64,000 nucleotides of DNA from Sporosarcina luteola (GCF_023715585.1 NZ_JAMBOK010000001.1:1-64000); one strand, 5' to 3'. Positions 52,207-61,526 are shown, counted from the first letter of the stretch. Notes: generated by a model not told the origin, from the sequence alone. Program-made: numbers and translations.

Positions 52207-52819
52207 CCTGCACAAACTCCCCTTCATAGGAAAAGACATGGCCAATCAACGGATTCCGTACGATTACGTTTATACGATAAATCGCATCCGCTTCATCGTA
52301 ACGTTCTGTCACCGTCGCTAAACCATGGAAGAGTTTAGGTAGCTGCAATTCTACTTTACCGAGGACGAGACGTTGATTCAATGAATGGATTGTCAGTGAA
52401 CCATCATCCGAAACGTCGAAAGCCAAATCGGAATAGATTAGTGAAGGCTCACCAAGATAATCTTTGATGACAATGCGTTTTTCGTCCAAGCTCATCAACG
52501 CATTGAAATAGCGCTTTGTCGAACCGAAATGAAAGATGCGCTCCCAATGGATTTGACTTTCGCCATTGGAGCCAAGATAGGCTGTATTTTTGATCGAAAA
52601 AGGAATGTTTTTTCCTCGTTCTGGGAAAAGCAGTTTCCATTTGACACCGATCTTAAAAAGGGGATATAACCACTTAGGGCCTCCTTTAATTTCCTTCATA
52701 GTACCCGTCGCTTCAAAAACACTGCCATCTGCAAGGTCATAACGTTTTTGCAGCATCGGATGCAAACGTTTGAAATTTTCTCCGAGAACCGTTCTATAAA
52801 TCGACACTTGTACATTCAC
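52199..52819 (-). CDS. DUF4166 domain protein
   Basis: A 206-residue soluble protein of the DUF4166 type, with YRTVLGENFKRLHPMLQKRY at the start and HWERIFHFGSTKRYFNALMS in the middle. Function unknown. It overlaps both neighbours by a few bases (52816-52819 upstream, 52199-52206 downstream), so the operon is tightly coupled. The order lipid-binding-like protein, DUF4166, YndJ recalls B. subtilis yndG-yndH-yndJ. Confidence 0.75.
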   Translation of the reverse strand: MNVQVSIYRTVLGENFKRLHPMLQKRYDLADGSVFEATGTMKEIKGGPKWLYPLFKIGVKWKLLFPERGKNIPFSIKNTAYLGSNGESQIHWERIFHFGSTKRYFNALMSLDEKRIVIKDYLGEPSLIYSDLAFDVSDDGSLTIHSLNQRLVLGKVELQLPKLFHGLATVTERYDEADAIYRINVIVRNPLIGHVFSYEGEFVQDA

Positions 52820-53718
52820 CTTTTCCTTTTACAACTTTTTGCTGTTGGGACGTCTTCACTCGTACAATAACCGATAAGAGATAGAACAAATAATGACAGA
52901 TTGAATGTCACTGGGTTGAAAGGGTGGAAGGCCGCTTCAGGGGCCGCAATGATCGCAGCGATAGTGAGCAACGGAAATACTGCTAGCTGCAAGGCGAATA
53001 AATGCTTTTTTCTCTTATAGACAAGCCAGAGAACTCCGAACAGCACTTCGGCAATTCCGATAACGATCATAACTGCAGTTAGCTTTGAATCCTCCAATGG
53101 TAGAGCACCTGCCAACATCCGTCTCTCCTCAGGATGGCTTCCGATAATTTTTGGAATAAGTCCATGATAGATCCATATGAAAGAAAACAGGATGGCAAGC
53201 CCATATGTCGAGAAAAAGCGGAAGTATTGGGAACGGGGAGATTCCCCTTTCTCAAGCCATCTTTTCAACACATCGAAACTGAGGGCGGTGCCCCATCCGA
53301 TGATCGGGCGGAAGATGAATGCATCAAACACATTGCCGAATGAACCGAAATTCGAATTATAATCATATTGCGTCAAAAACTTCGTCTCTTTTTGCCGGGG
53401 CTCATATTTCCAGTAGCCTTTTCCTTCCTTAATTGGCGACAACCATTGATCAGTCCCGAAATGAAGGGAGGAAGACCGTGTGCCATCTTCTTTATTGAAT
53501 GTTCCTGTACTTTTCCCCCAGCCTTCAACGGTGAAAAGGGAAGTGACGCTCCGTTTATACGTGAACATTTGCGGCTCATCATCTTTTTTCGGCAAATAGG
53601 TGATGGAGGAGAACCGCAAATCCCATTGCGAATGCAAGTCCGGATCTTGTGAAGCATTCCACACATTGTCAATACTCGAGTCTATATTAATTTCAACGTA
53701 AATAGGCTTCTTTTTCAT
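52816..53718 (-). CDS. SRPBCC lipid-binding plus DoxX-like membrane protein
   Basis: A 300-residue two-part protein. Residues 1-150 form a START/SRPBCC-type ligand-binding domain (VEINIDSSIDNVWNASQDPD start). Residues 170-290 hold four membrane segments of DoxX-like type (WIYHGLIPKIIG, VLFGVLWLVYKRKK). ATG 53718 has GAGGTGAAACTG upstream. A longer frame to 53877 is false: it reads the 21-bp array at 53781 as LIDNY repeats. First gene of the yndGHJ-like operon. Confidence 0.78.
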   Translation of the reverse strand: MKKKPIYVEINIDSSIDNVWNASQDPDLHSQWDLRFSSITYLPKKDDEPQMFTYKRSVTSLFTVEGWGKSTGTFNKEDGTRSSSLHFGTDQWLSPIKEGKGYWKYEPRQKETKFLTQYDYNSNFGSFGNVFDAFIFRPIIGWGTALSFDVLKRWLEKGESPRSQYFRFFSTYGLAILFSFIWIYHGLIPKIIGSHPEERRMLAGALPLEDSKLTAVMIVIGIAEVLFGVLWLVYKRKKHLFALQLAVFPLLTIAAIIAAPEAAFHPFNPVTFNLSLFVLSLIGYCTSEDVPTAKSCKRKR

Positions 53719-53780
53719 CAGTTTCACCTCATAGCCATGACGATTTTGGAAAAGAAATGTTGCCGAACCGTCGTGGGAAT

Positions 53781-53906
53781 AGTTATCGATCAATTTCACA
53801 AATTTATCGTTCATTTCACGATAGTTATCGATCAATCTGACGTAGTTATCGATCAGTTTCCAACAGTTATCGGTCACATTCCTAAACTTATCGTCATTTC
53901 GGGACT
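53781..53906. repeat. Intergenic array 5, exact 21-bp period, core AGTTATCGATCA
   Basis: Six units at 53781, 53802, 53823, 53844, 53865 and 53886 start A(G/T/C)TTATCG(A/G/T)TCA. The remaining bases are not conserved. The core is close to that of array 3 (GTTATCTATTGAA) 18 kb away. It lies between fabI and the start of the yndGHJ-like operon and would be in that operon's upstream region. Confidence 0.82.
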
Positions 53907-53945
53907 AATGACTCATCGTTTTCCTGCATCGCCCGAAATGAAAGC

Positions 53946-53976
53946 AAAAAAAAGGAGCCGCTAAGCTCCTTTTTTC
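53946..53976 (-). terminator. Terminator of fabI
   Basis: GGAGC-TTAGCG-GCTCC on the minus strand, then TTTTTTT. It overlaps the fabI stop. Confidence 0.82.
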
Positions 53977-54754
53977 ATCCCATTATATTGTAGCCGCCAT
54001 CGACGTAAATGATCTCGCCAGTTACACCGCTTGAAAGATCGCTTAACATTGCAATCGACATCTTCGCGACTTCTTCATTTGTAATATTTCGTCTTAACGG
54101 AGCTTTTTCTTCGATTTGCCCCAAAATCGTGTTGAAGGAAGGAACGCCTTTCGCGGAAAGGGTACGGACAGCGCCTGCTGAAATCGCGTTTACGCGGATT
54201 GCTTCTTTTCCTAAATCATTAGCCAAATATTTGACGGATGCTTCAAGCGCAGCCTTTGCAACACCCATGACATTGTATCCGTCGAGCACCCGTTCAGCAC
54301 CTAAATAGCTCATCGTGATGATCGAGCCGCCTTCTGTCATGAAGCGACGCGCTTCTCTAGCAGTTGCAACGAGGGAATATGCGCTCGAATCTTGAGCGAA
54401 TGCATAACCGCTCCGTGTTGTTTCTACAAAATCATTGCGTAGATCTTCTGCATGCGCAAATGCGATCGAGTGGACGATTCCGTGGATTGTACCGAGCGTT
54501 TCGCCGATCAATGTAAATGCATGTTGAATGCTTTCATCTTCATTCACATCACATTGGACGATCATTTTCGGTTCCAGTCCATTGCTTTCTAATGCTTTCT
54601 CGAGCTTGGCAAGGGATCGTTCTTTACGGTACGTGAAAATAACATTCGCCCCGACTTCAAAAAGGGATTTCGCTACCCCCCACGCGATGCTTCGCTCGTT
54701 TGCAACACCCATAACGACAATATTCTTTCCTTTAAGCTTCAATAAATCTTCCAT
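53975..54754 (-). CDS. fabI: Enoyl-[acyl-carrier-protein] reductase (NADH) FabI
   Basis: Last reduction step of each fatty-acid elongation round. The 259-residue short-chain dehydrogenase has the FabI-type cofactor loop GVANERSIAWGVAK near 16-29, HSIAFAHAEDLRNDF near 95-109 and the catalytic Y-x6-K in DGYNVMGVAKAALEA near 156 (Y and K eight residues apart). GAGGCCACT precedes the ATG. A FapR-like operator overlies its promoter. Confidence 0.96.
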   Translation of the reverse strand: MEDLLKLKGKNIVVMGVANERSIAWGVAKSLFEVGANVIFTYRKERSLAKLEKALESNGLEPKMIVQCDVNEDESIQHAFTLIGETLGTIHGIVHSIAFAHAEDLRNDFVETTRSGYAFAQDSSAYSLVATAREARRFMTEGGSIITMSYLGAERVLDGYNVMGVAKAALEASVKYLANDLGKEAIRVNAISAGAVRTLSAKGVPSFNTILGQIEEKAPLRRNITNEEVAKMSIAMLSDLSSGVTGEIIYVDGGYNIMG

Positions 54755-54791
54755 AGTGGCCTCCTCAATCGGTAGAAAACTATTACCTAAT

Positions 54792-54831
54792 ATTAGTACC
54801 TGATAATAACACTAGTATAGCATATTCTCCT
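54792..54831 (-). promoter_or_regulatory. fabI promoter with FapR operator
   Basis: ATTAGTACCTGATAATAA (54792-54809) agrees with the FapR operator pattern known from Bacillus and Staphylococcus fatty-acid genes (TTAGTACCTGATACTAA type). On the minus strand TATACT (about 54817-54822) precedes it, so FapR would sit at the transcription start and respond to malonyl-CoA. Confidence 0.75.
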
Positions 54832-54896
54832 TTAATTCAAAACTCCAATCACGAATCGGTGAATAATAAATCACAACATAATTTATAATAATACAG

Positions 54897-54925
54897 TTGA
54901 CTTTATATTTATGCATACGTATACT
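54897..54925 (+). promoter_or_regulatory. argC promoter with ARG box
   Basis: TTGACT at 54897, a 17-bp spacer and TATACT at 54920. The spacer holds CTTTATATTTATGCAT, which reads on the other strand as an ARG box (ATGCATAAATATAAAG). AhrC/ArgR should block the promoter when arginine is present. Confidence 0.8.
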
Positions 54926-54953
54926 ATTCCTAACGATAAAAGGGGTGGGGGAC

Positions 54954-55988
54954 ATGAAGATAGGAATCATTGGAGCTACCGGGTATGGCGGGCTTGAATT
55001 GATTCGATTGCTGCACAATCATCCGGAAGTGGAAAAAATCGATTTATTCACATCATCAGATGAGGGGACATCGTTTTCCGCCAAATTTCCACATGTTACA
55101 AACCTGTATGATCAGCCTCTTCTGAAAATCGATCTTGCACAGTTGAAGAGTTATGATGTGCTGTTTGCGAGTACCCCGGCGGGAGTGACGAGCCATTTAC
55201 TGCCACCGCTCATCGGCAGTGGACCAAAACTGATCGATTTGTCCGGAGACTTCCGTTTAAAAGATACAGCGGAGTATGAGCAATGGTATAAAAAGACTCC
55301 TGCACCGGCTGAAGCGATCGAGCTAAGCGCCTACGGATTGACGGAATGGAATTACGAAACGATTAAAAACGCGCAGCTCATCGCGAACCCAGGCTGCTAT
55401 CCGACGGCGGTGCTTCTTTCTTTATTGCCATTACTAAAAGAGAGACTGATAGATCCCTCGGCACTTATCATCGATGCGAAAAGCGGAGTATCGGGAGCCG
55501 GAAATACACCTGGGCAGATGACGCATTTCAGTGAGACAAATGAAAACTTATCGATCTATAAAATACACGAGCATCAGCATATCCCCGAAATCGAACAAGG
55601 GATTGCCCAGTTCAGCAATATAAAAGTTCCAGTGACGTTCACAACTCACCTCGTTCCGATGACGAGGGGGATAATGACTACTAGCTATGCACCAGTGAAT
55701 GCCGGCGTCACGGAAGACCAGCTTGTCAACTGTTTGAGAGAAACCTATGAGGGCCGGCCTTTTGTGAGGATTATGAATGACTCGAAGAAATTTTGCACGA
55801 AGCAAGTGGCTGGTTCCAACTTCTGTGATATTCACGTGAAAGTGGATCCGAGGACGAACCGGGCTACGATCGTTTCCGTAATCGATAACTTGGTGAAGGG
55901 GGCTGCCGGGCAGGCGGTCCAAAATATGAATGTGCAATTCGGATTGGATGAAACGACAGGATTGACGCAAGTTCCATTATTCATTTAA
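54954..55988 (+). CDS. argC: N-acetyl-gamma-glutamyl-phosphate reductase
   Basis: Third step of arginine synthesis. The 344-residue protein opens with the Rossmann motif IGIIGATGYGGLELIRLL, carries the active-site cysteine in ANPGCYPTAVLL near 146 and the conserved HEHQHIPEIEQ near 207. ATG 54954 follows GGGGTGGGGG; the frame open to 54897 covers the promoter. First gene of argCJBD. Confidence 0.95.
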   Translation: MKIGIIGATGYGGLELIRLLHNHPEVEKIDLFTSSDEGTSFSAKFPHVTNLYDQPLLKIDLAQLKSYDVLFASTPAGVTSHLLPPLIGSGPKLIDLSGDFRLKDTAEYEQWYKKTPAPAEAIELSAYGLTEWNYETIKNAQLIANPGCYPTAVLLSLLPLLKERLIDPSALIIDAKSGVSGAGNTPGQMTHFSETNENLSIYKIHEHQHIPEIEQGIAQFSNIKVPVTFTTHLVPMTRGIMTTSYAPVNAGVTEDQLVNCLRETYEGRPFVRIMNDSKKFCTKQVAGSNFCDIHVKVDPRTNRATIVSVIDNLVKGAAGQAVQNMNVQFGLDETTGLTQVPLFI

Positions 55989-56003
55989 AGAGGAGGAGTT
56001 GGT

Positions 56004-57230
56004 ATGGTGGTAGCTGTTCAACAATTGAAACCCGTATCAGGCAAAAATATAGCAACACCTAAAGGGTTCAAAGCGGTCGGCATCCATTGCGGACTGAAGC
56101 ACAAGAAATATGATTTGGCGGTATTGCTCAGCGACGTCCCAGCGAGTGTGGCAGGTGTTTTTACAACGAACGCCATCCAGGCAGCCCCTCTTGTAGTGAC
56201 GAAGGAAGTTGTGCACCAAAATGGGAAGATGCAGGCGGTCATCGTCAATTCAGGCAATGCGAATGCATGCACCGGGAAACAGGGCATGATCGATGCGCTC
56301 CTGATGCAGGAGAAGACGGCCGAGCAATTCGGCATCACTCCGGACTTGGTAGGAGTGGCGTCGACAGGCGTTATTGGCGAGAAATTGAATATGCAGCCTT
56401 TGCTGAAAGGAATCGAACAACTGAATCCGACGAACACGCTAGAAGGGTCCATTCAGTTTTCTCAAGCAATCTTGACGACGGATACGGTCACGAAGAACAC
56501 TGCCTACCGAACTGAAGTGGATGGCAAGGAAGTCATCGTCGCGGGAACGGCGAAAGGTTCAGGGATGATTGAACCGAATATGGCAACGATGCTCGGCTTC
56601 ATTACGACGGATGCGAAAATCGACTCTGTCCATTTACAGGAAGCGTTGAAGTCCGTGACGGATGTGACATTCAACTCGATTACGGTCGATGGGGATACAT
56701 CCACGAACGACATGGTCCTCGTACTGGCGAACGGTATGGCGGACAATCAACCATTATCTCCTGCGCATCCCGACTGGGACTCCTTCATCCAGACGTTGCA
56801 TGCGGTTGCACAAGACCTCGCAAAAATGATTGCAAAGGATGGAGAAGGGGCGACAAAGCTCATCGAAGTGGAAGTGGATGGAGCTGTCACAGACGCAGAA
56901 GCGAGGAAAATCGCAAAGACAGTCGTCGGGTCTCCACTTGTCAAAACGGCTGTATTCGGTTGTGATGCGAACTGGGGGAGGGTCATTGCAGCGGTCGGGT
57001 ATAGCGGCGCGTCCGTCGATCCTCTAGGAATTACAATAAAGATCGGTGACACACCAGTCGTCAAGGACGGCGAGCCGGTCATCTTCTCGGAAGAGCAGCT
57101 GCTGCTATATTTAAAACAGCCCGAAGTGAAGATCTACGTCGGTTTGAATAAAGGAAATGGCCACGGCATAGCATGGGGGTGCGATTTGACATATGACTAC
57201 GTCCAAATCAATGCTTCTTACCGATCGTAA
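56004..57230 (+). CDS. argJ: Bifunctional glutamate N-acetyltransferase / ornithine acetyltransferase
   Basis: Starts and recycles the acetyl group in arginine synthesis. The 408-residue precursor self-cleaves before the threonine in KGSGMIEPNMATMLGFI (near 180-196), giving alpha and beta chains. VNSGNANACTG near 83-93 and DGDTSTND near 229 are family marks. Having argJ means a separate argE or a sole-function argA need not be used. AGAGGAGGAG precedes the ATG, 15 bp after argC. Confidence 0.95.
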   Translation: MVVAVQQLKPVSGKNIATPKGFKAVGIHCGLKHKKYDLAVLLSDVPASVAGVFTTNAIQAAPLVVTKEVVHQNGKMQAVIVNSGNANACTGKQGMIDALLMQEKTAEQFGITPDLVGVASTGVIGEKLNMQPLLKGIEQLNPTNTLEGSIQFSQAILTTDTVTKNTAYRTEVDGKEVIVAGTAKGSGMIEPNMATMLGFITTDAKIDSVHLQEALKSVTDVTFNSITVDGDTSTNDMVLVLANGMADNQPLSPAHPDWDSFIQTLHAVAQDLAKMIAKDGEGATKLIEVEVDGAVTDAEARKIAKTVVGSPLVKTAVFGCDANWGRVIAAVGYSGASVDPLGITIKIGDTPVVKDGEPVIFSEEQLLLYLKQPEVKIYVGLNKGNGHGIAWGCDLTYDYVQINASYRS

Positions 57231-57972
57231 ACGGATTGTCATTAAGCTCGGGGGCAGTATGCTCGAGGGGTTGCAAAACGGTTTTTTTAAGAAATTCCAT
57301 GAGATGAAAAGTGAAGGCTATGAAATTGTCATCGTCCATGGGGGCGGGCCTTCCATCAATACAGCATTACGGAAGAATGCAATTGCGTCGAATATCGACA
57401 ATGGCATTCGGGTCACGTGCGATCAATCCATAGCCATCGTGAGGGATGTCTTGATCGGTGAAGTGAATCCCTCACTCGTCCATCAGTTAAATCGTGAAGG
57501 CATCGATGCAATCGGACTGAGTGGATTTGACGGAAAACTATTGATATGTACATTGCTCGATAAAGAACGATATGGCTTTGTCGGTGACATACAGGATGTG
57601 AATGATCGTCTGCTTAAAAAATTACTAGCCGCAGGAATTGTCCCGGTCGTATCTTGTATCGGTGCAACAGAATGCGGTGAACCACTCAATATCAATGCGG
57701 ATACAGTTGCTAGCAAAATTGCACTGGCGATTGGCGCTTCAAGCCTCCTGTTTGTGACGGACACACCAGGAATAAAGATTGGAAATGAAATTCAAACGGT
57801 AGTCTCGCCAGGTGAAATCGCGAACTGGATTGAGGCAGGGGATATATACGGTGGAATGATTCCGAAAGTGATTGCTGCAATCGCCTGCTTGGATGCCGGC
57901 GTGCCATCCGTGCAAATTGCAGATCAGCATTTGGCAGGCACAACAATCGGAGTTGAGGAGGTCATCATTTGA
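57193..57972 (+). CDS. argB: Acetylglutamate kinase
   Basis: Phosphorylates N-acetylglutamate. The 259-residue amino-acid kinase has VIKLGGSMLEG near 16, VIVHGGGPSIN near 42-52 and the C-terminal GGMIPKVIAAIACLDAG near 220. The start is unsure: ATG 57193 overlaps argJ by 38 bp; ATG 57211 also lies in argJ and would leave MLLTDRKRIVIKLGG, which fits many homologues. It lacks a long N-terminal helix, so arginine inhibition is less likely (inference). Confidence 0.92.
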   Translation: MTTSKSMLLTDRKRIVIKLGGSMLEGLQNGFFKKFHEMKSEGYEIVIVHGGGPSINTALRKNAIASNIDNGIRVTCDQSIAIVRDVLIGEVNPSLVHQLNREGIDAIGLSGFDGKLLICTLLDKERYGFVGDIQDVNDRLLKKLLAAGIVPVVSCIGATECGEPLNINADTVASKIALAIGASSLLFVTDTPGIKIGNEIQTVVSPGEIANWIEAGDIYGGMIPKVIAAIACLDAGVPSVQIADQHLAGTTIGVEEVII

Positions 57973-59114
57973 GTATGTTATTTAATAATTATGCACGGCG
58001 ACCGGTGCATCTAGTTAAAGGCGAGGGGACTGTCGTAGAAGATGCAGATGGCAAGAATTACCTTGATTTTACTAGCGGCATAGCTGTCGTCAGTCTAGGT
58101 CACGCCCACCCTGCAATCGTCAATGCGATTCAAGTTCAAAGCGAAAAACTGTGGCATGTATCGAATTTATTCGAAAGCCCCGAGCAGGAAAAGCTTGCTG
58201 CTTCATTAATGAAAGATACACACTTCTCCCATGCTTTCTTCTGCAACAGCGGAGCGGAGGCGAATGAAGCAGCCATCAAACTTGCAAGAAAGCATACGGG
58301 CAAATCGACGATCATCACTTTCGGCCAATCGTTCCATGGACGTACATTCGGAGCGATGGCGGCGACTGGCCAGGAGAAGATCAAGCAAGGATTCGGACCG
58401 ATGCTTGAAACGTTCAAGACGGTGCCGTTCAATGACCCGGCAGCTCTGGAAGCGGTTATGGATGATGATGTGGCGGCGATCATGCTTGAAGTGATCCAAG
58501 GGGAAGGTGGAATCCACGCAGTGACTCCCGAGTTCGCTGCTGTTATTTCCGACAATTGCAATTCGAAGGGGATTTTATGCATTGTGGATGAAGTACAGAC
58601 CGGCATCGGAAGAACCGGCACGCGCTATGCCTACGAGCAGAATGGTTTAAAACCTGACATTATGACACTCGCCAAAGGATTGGGCGGGGGCTTCCCGATT
58701 GGGGCGATGCTCGGAACCGGTGAACTATTCGATACATTCGGACCGGGGACGCATGGCACCACATTCGGAGGGAACCCGCTCGCAGTCGCAGTTGCGCAGA
58801 CAGTAGTGGATTTTGTTTTCGAGGAAGGGTTTTTGAAAGAAGTCAATGAAAAGTCAGCTGCTTTGATTCGGAAATTGAAAGAGAGCCTGCCGCCTGATCG
58901 ATTTGACATCAGGGGACAAGGGTTGCTTATCGGCATTGATTGCAAGAGAGACGTTGCCTCTTTCATCCGCCAAGCGGAAGAAGCGGGACTGCTCGTCGTG
59001 CAAGCAGGTACCGATGTAATTCGCTTGTTGCCGCCTTTGACTGTCACTGAAGAGGAAATCGATCAGGCAGTCGACGTATTGACGTCAATCTTGCTCGTGC
59101 CGACAACTATATAA
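57969..59114 (+). CDS. argD: Acetylornithine aminotransferase
   Basis: Class III PLP aminotransferase making N-acetylornithine. The 381-residue chain shows FCNSGAEANEAAIKLARKHT near 90-109, the cofactor region IVDEVQTGIGRTG near 200 and the PLP lysine in MTLAKGLGGGFPIGAML near 233. TTG at 57969 is preferred because GAGGAGG lies eight bases before it and it overlaps the argB stop; ATG 57975 is the alternative. Confidence 0.94.
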   Translation: MSMLFNNYARRPVHLVKGEGTVVEDADGKNYLDFTSGIAVVSLGHAHPAIVNAIQVQSEKLWHVSNLFESPEQEKLAASLMKDTHFSHAFFCNSGAEANEAAIKLARKHTGKSTIITFGQSFHGRTFGAMAATGQEKIKQGFGPMLETFKTVPFNDPAALEAVMDDDVAAIMLEVIQGEGGIHAVTPEFAAVISDNCNSKGILCIVDEVQTGIGRTGTRYAYEQNGLKPDIMTLAKGLGGGFPIGAMLGTGELFDTFGPGTHGTTFGGNPLAVAVAQTVVDFVFEEGFLKEVNEKSAALIRKLKESLPPDRFDIRGQGLLIGIDCKRDVASFIRQAEEAGLLVVQAGTDVIRLLPPLTVTEEEIDQAVDVLTSILLVPTTI

Positions 59115-59121
59115 GATAAAC

Positions 59122-59156
59122 AAAACGGATCTCATGATTGGTGAGGTCCGTTTTGC
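59122..59156 (+). terminator. Terminator of argCJBD
   Basis: CAAAACGGATCTCA pairs with TGAGGTCCGTTTTG around TGATTGG. Confidence 0.75.
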
Positions 59157-59177
59157 GTTGTTCTATTCGTGTTACGG

Positions 59178-59241
59178 AGGGGTCCAATAGTACCAAAATG
59201 AGCAAAACTGCCTCGAACTCGCGCAAAACCTATCCCTCACA
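59178..59241. repeat. Possible weak 21-bp array, core G(A/C)GCAAAAC
   Basis: GAGCAAAAC at 59200 and GCGCAAAAC at 59221 are 21 bp apart, with a more distant match (GGGTCCAAT) 21 bp before. It lies after the argD terminator, the same setting as the other arrays, but two good units are too few to be sure. Confidence 0.3.
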
Positions 59242-59311
59242 CCACCTCTTTAGAAAGATCTCCCATTATGATATGCTCGAATGGCATTTATAACGAAAGG
59301 AAGACCGCCAC

Positions 59312-60535
59312 ATGAAGCCCGAAGAAAATTACAGTTATCCTAAGAAGATAGGCTTTGAAAAGAATACATTTTTATTAATTATCGGCATCATTTTCATCGC
59401 TTCAACGTTGCGTTCACCGTTGACATCCGTAGGCCCGATTATCGGCCCGATACGGGACGGGCTTGGAATGTCGAATGTACTGGCAGGCTTCTTGACGACA
59501 ATCCCACTATTGGCATTCGCCTTCATATCGCCAATTGCCCCTAAACTATCAAAGAGATTGGGTATGGAATTGACTCTATTCCTTTCTCTATGTTTATTGA
59601 CGGTCGGCATTATAATTCGTTCGGCCGGATCCATATTGTTTTTAGTCGCTGGGACTTTCCTGATCGGCGTTGCTATCGCGTTCGGAAATGTGTTACTGCC
59701 AGCGTTGTTAAAATTGAGCTTTCCATTACATATTGGGGTAATGACCGGAATCTACTCGGTTGCCATGAATATTTCAGCGACAACCGCTTCTGGCATCAGC
59801 GCACCGATTGTTATTCATACAGGATATGGTTGGCAAGGTGCATTAGCAATCTGGGCTGCCTTGTCCTTTCTTGCATTGCTATTATGGTTGCCCCAAATGA
59901 AAAACAAAATCTCCTTGCAACCGCAAATTAAAAAATCTTCGGTGGAGAAGCCAGTTGTCTTATGGCGTTCACCGATTGCTTGGGCAGTCACATTTTTCAT
60001 GGGACTGCAGTCGCTGCTATTCTATTGTACAGCTGCATGGCTGCCTGAAATACTCATATCTGAAGGAATGACAGCTGAGAAAGCGGGCTGGATGTTTTCC
60101 TTTTTACAATTATCACAGTTGCCGATGACCTTCATCATTCCAGTTCTGGCAGGCAGATTGAAGGATCAGAGGATAATCGTAGTTGGCATAGCGGCTTTAT
60201 ATTTAATCGGTTATGGGGGTGTCCTCGCAGGGGGATTATCTTGGACGCCATTATGGATGGCTGCAATCGGAATTGCCGGCGGTGCTTCCTTTGGACTTGC
60301 GATGATGTTTTTCACACTGCGGACGGAGACCCATACTGAGGCCGCAGAGTTATCGGGAATGGCCCAATCATCTGGTTATCTGCTTGCAGCTATCGGCCCT
60401 GTGCTTTTTGGGTTTCTTCATGATGCGACAGATTCTTGGAAAAGTCCGTTGTTGATTTTTATGATAGCTTCACTGCTCTTCCTTATTTTCGGATTGAAAG
60501 CCGGACGAGATGAAAAGGTGACTGTATTTAATTAA
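59312..60535 (+). CDS. CynX/NimT-family MFS transporter
   Basis: A 407-residue, 12-helix major facilitator. The start RSPLTSVGPIIGPIRDGLG and LLAFAFISPIAPKLSKRLG near 70-88 are typical of the CynX/NimT (cyanate and nitroimidazole) group; B. subtilis YycB is a relative in memory. Substrate unknown. GAAAGGAAGACC precedes the ATG. Single gene. Confidence 0.85.
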   Translation: MKPEENYSYPKKIGFEKNTFLLIIGIIFIASTLRSPLTSVGPIIGPIRDGLGMSNVLAGFLTTIPLLAFAFISPIAPKLSKRLGMELTLFLSLCLLTVGIIIRSAGSILFLVAGTFLIGVAIAFGNVLLPALLKLSFPLHIGVMTGIYSVAMNISATTASGISAPIVIHTGYGWQGALAIWAALSFLALLLWLPQMKNKISLQPQIKKSSVEKPVVLWRSPIAWAVTFFMGLQSLLFYCTAAWLPEILISEGMTAEKAGWMFSFLQLSQLPMTFIIPVLAGRLKDQRIIVVGIAALYLIGYGGVLAGGLSWTPLWMAAIGIAGGASFGLAMMFFTLRTETHTEAAELSGMAQSSGYLLAAIGPVLFGFLHDATDSWKSPLLIFMIASLLFLIFGLKAGRDEKVTVFN

Positions 60536-60597
60536 TGTAACTTTTACCAATACACTCCGTCTGATTCATTGAATACCGAATTAAGGAGAGAGAGATT

Positions 60598-61521
60598 ATG
60601 AAAAAACTTGGAGCAGTTGCATTAACCGCATTATTGGCAGGCAGTGCTTTGTATCCTTATGCAGTTCAGGCGAACGAGGATATGATTCAGTTGAAAAATG
60701 AAGAAGTGAAGGATGCTTCGGATTATGTGAGAGCGCCAGGGGTTATTACGAAAATCGAGGACAGTGAAAATGAACGGATGGTAACTGTTGAAAACGATCA
60801 AGGGCTCATTACAATTTTCCGCATTCAAGACAAGACACTTCTATTCAATAGCGGTACGGCAAATGACATGAAGCCGGCCGACTTGAAAAAAGACATGAAA
60901 GTGGAAGCATATTACGATAAAAACAAGCCAATGATCTTGATCTATCCAGCACAAATAACGCCGGAAATCTTCTTCGTCATCGATGAAGAAAAACCGGGCA
61001 ACGTAAAAGTCGGCAAATTCGATGAAGACTTCCTCAGCGTGGATAAAGAATTGAAGCTGAACATAGGGGAAGAAACGAAAATCGTAAACCAAGAGGGCGA
61101 TAAAATTAAAAAGGCTGACTTGAAAGGCAAAGAATTGGTCGTTTTTTATTCCATCACGACGAGAAGCTTGCCGCCACAAACGCCACCCACGAAAATCATC
61201 GCATTACATCCGTTGAGCGATGAAGGAACTCCAGGTGTTCCGATCACTGTTTTAACGATAATTGATACCGACCATTACATGAAAGATGGCGTAAAGATGA
61301 TTCCATTGCGAAAAGTTGCGGAAGAGCTAAGTTACGTTGTGCGCTCCCAGTCGAATGGGGCACTTCTGACAAAAGGGAATGTCTCTATCACAATCACTCG
61401 CGGTGAGAAAATGTACGGTTACAATAAAAGCCTTCAACAATTCGCGATTGCGCCTGAGTTGATTGGCGGCAATAAAACATACGTATCTGAAGATATCCTT
61501 GAATTGCTTGGTAATCAATAA
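60598..61521 (+). CDS. Secreted protein with C-terminal copper amine oxidase N-like domain
   Basis: A 307-residue exported protein. Residues 1-25 are a Sec signal peptide (KKLGAVALTALLAGSALYPY, cleavage near AVQA-NED). The middle holds beta-rich repeats (two KKADLKGKELV / KPADLKKDMKV-like segments). The last ~75 residues match the Cu_amine_oxidN1 domain (PLRKVAEELSYVV near 237). Such domains bind wall or metal ligands; no enzyme site is seen. AAGGAGAGAGAG precedes the ATG. Confidence 0.82.
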   Translation: MKKLGAVALTALLAGSALYPYAVQANEDMIQLKNEEVKDASDYVRAPGVITKIEDSENERMVTVENDQGLITIFRIQDKTLLFNSGTANDMKPADLKKDMKVEAYYDKNKPMILIYPAQITPEIFFVIDEEKPGNVKVGKFDEDFLSVDKELKLNIGEETKIVNQEGDKIKKADLKGKELVVFYSITTRSLPPQTPPTKIIALHPLSDEGTPGVPITVLTIIDTDHYMKDGVKMIPLRKVAEELSYVVRSQSNGALLTKGNVSITITRGEKMYGYNKSLQQFAIAPELIGGNKTYVSEDILELLGNQ

Positions 61522-61526
61522 AACCA

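Noticed and set aside
53719..53877. N-terminal extension of the 52816 gene with LIDNY repeats
   Set aside because: It is translation of the 21-bp array. A proper ribosome site and start lie at 53718 and the lipid-binding domain begins there.
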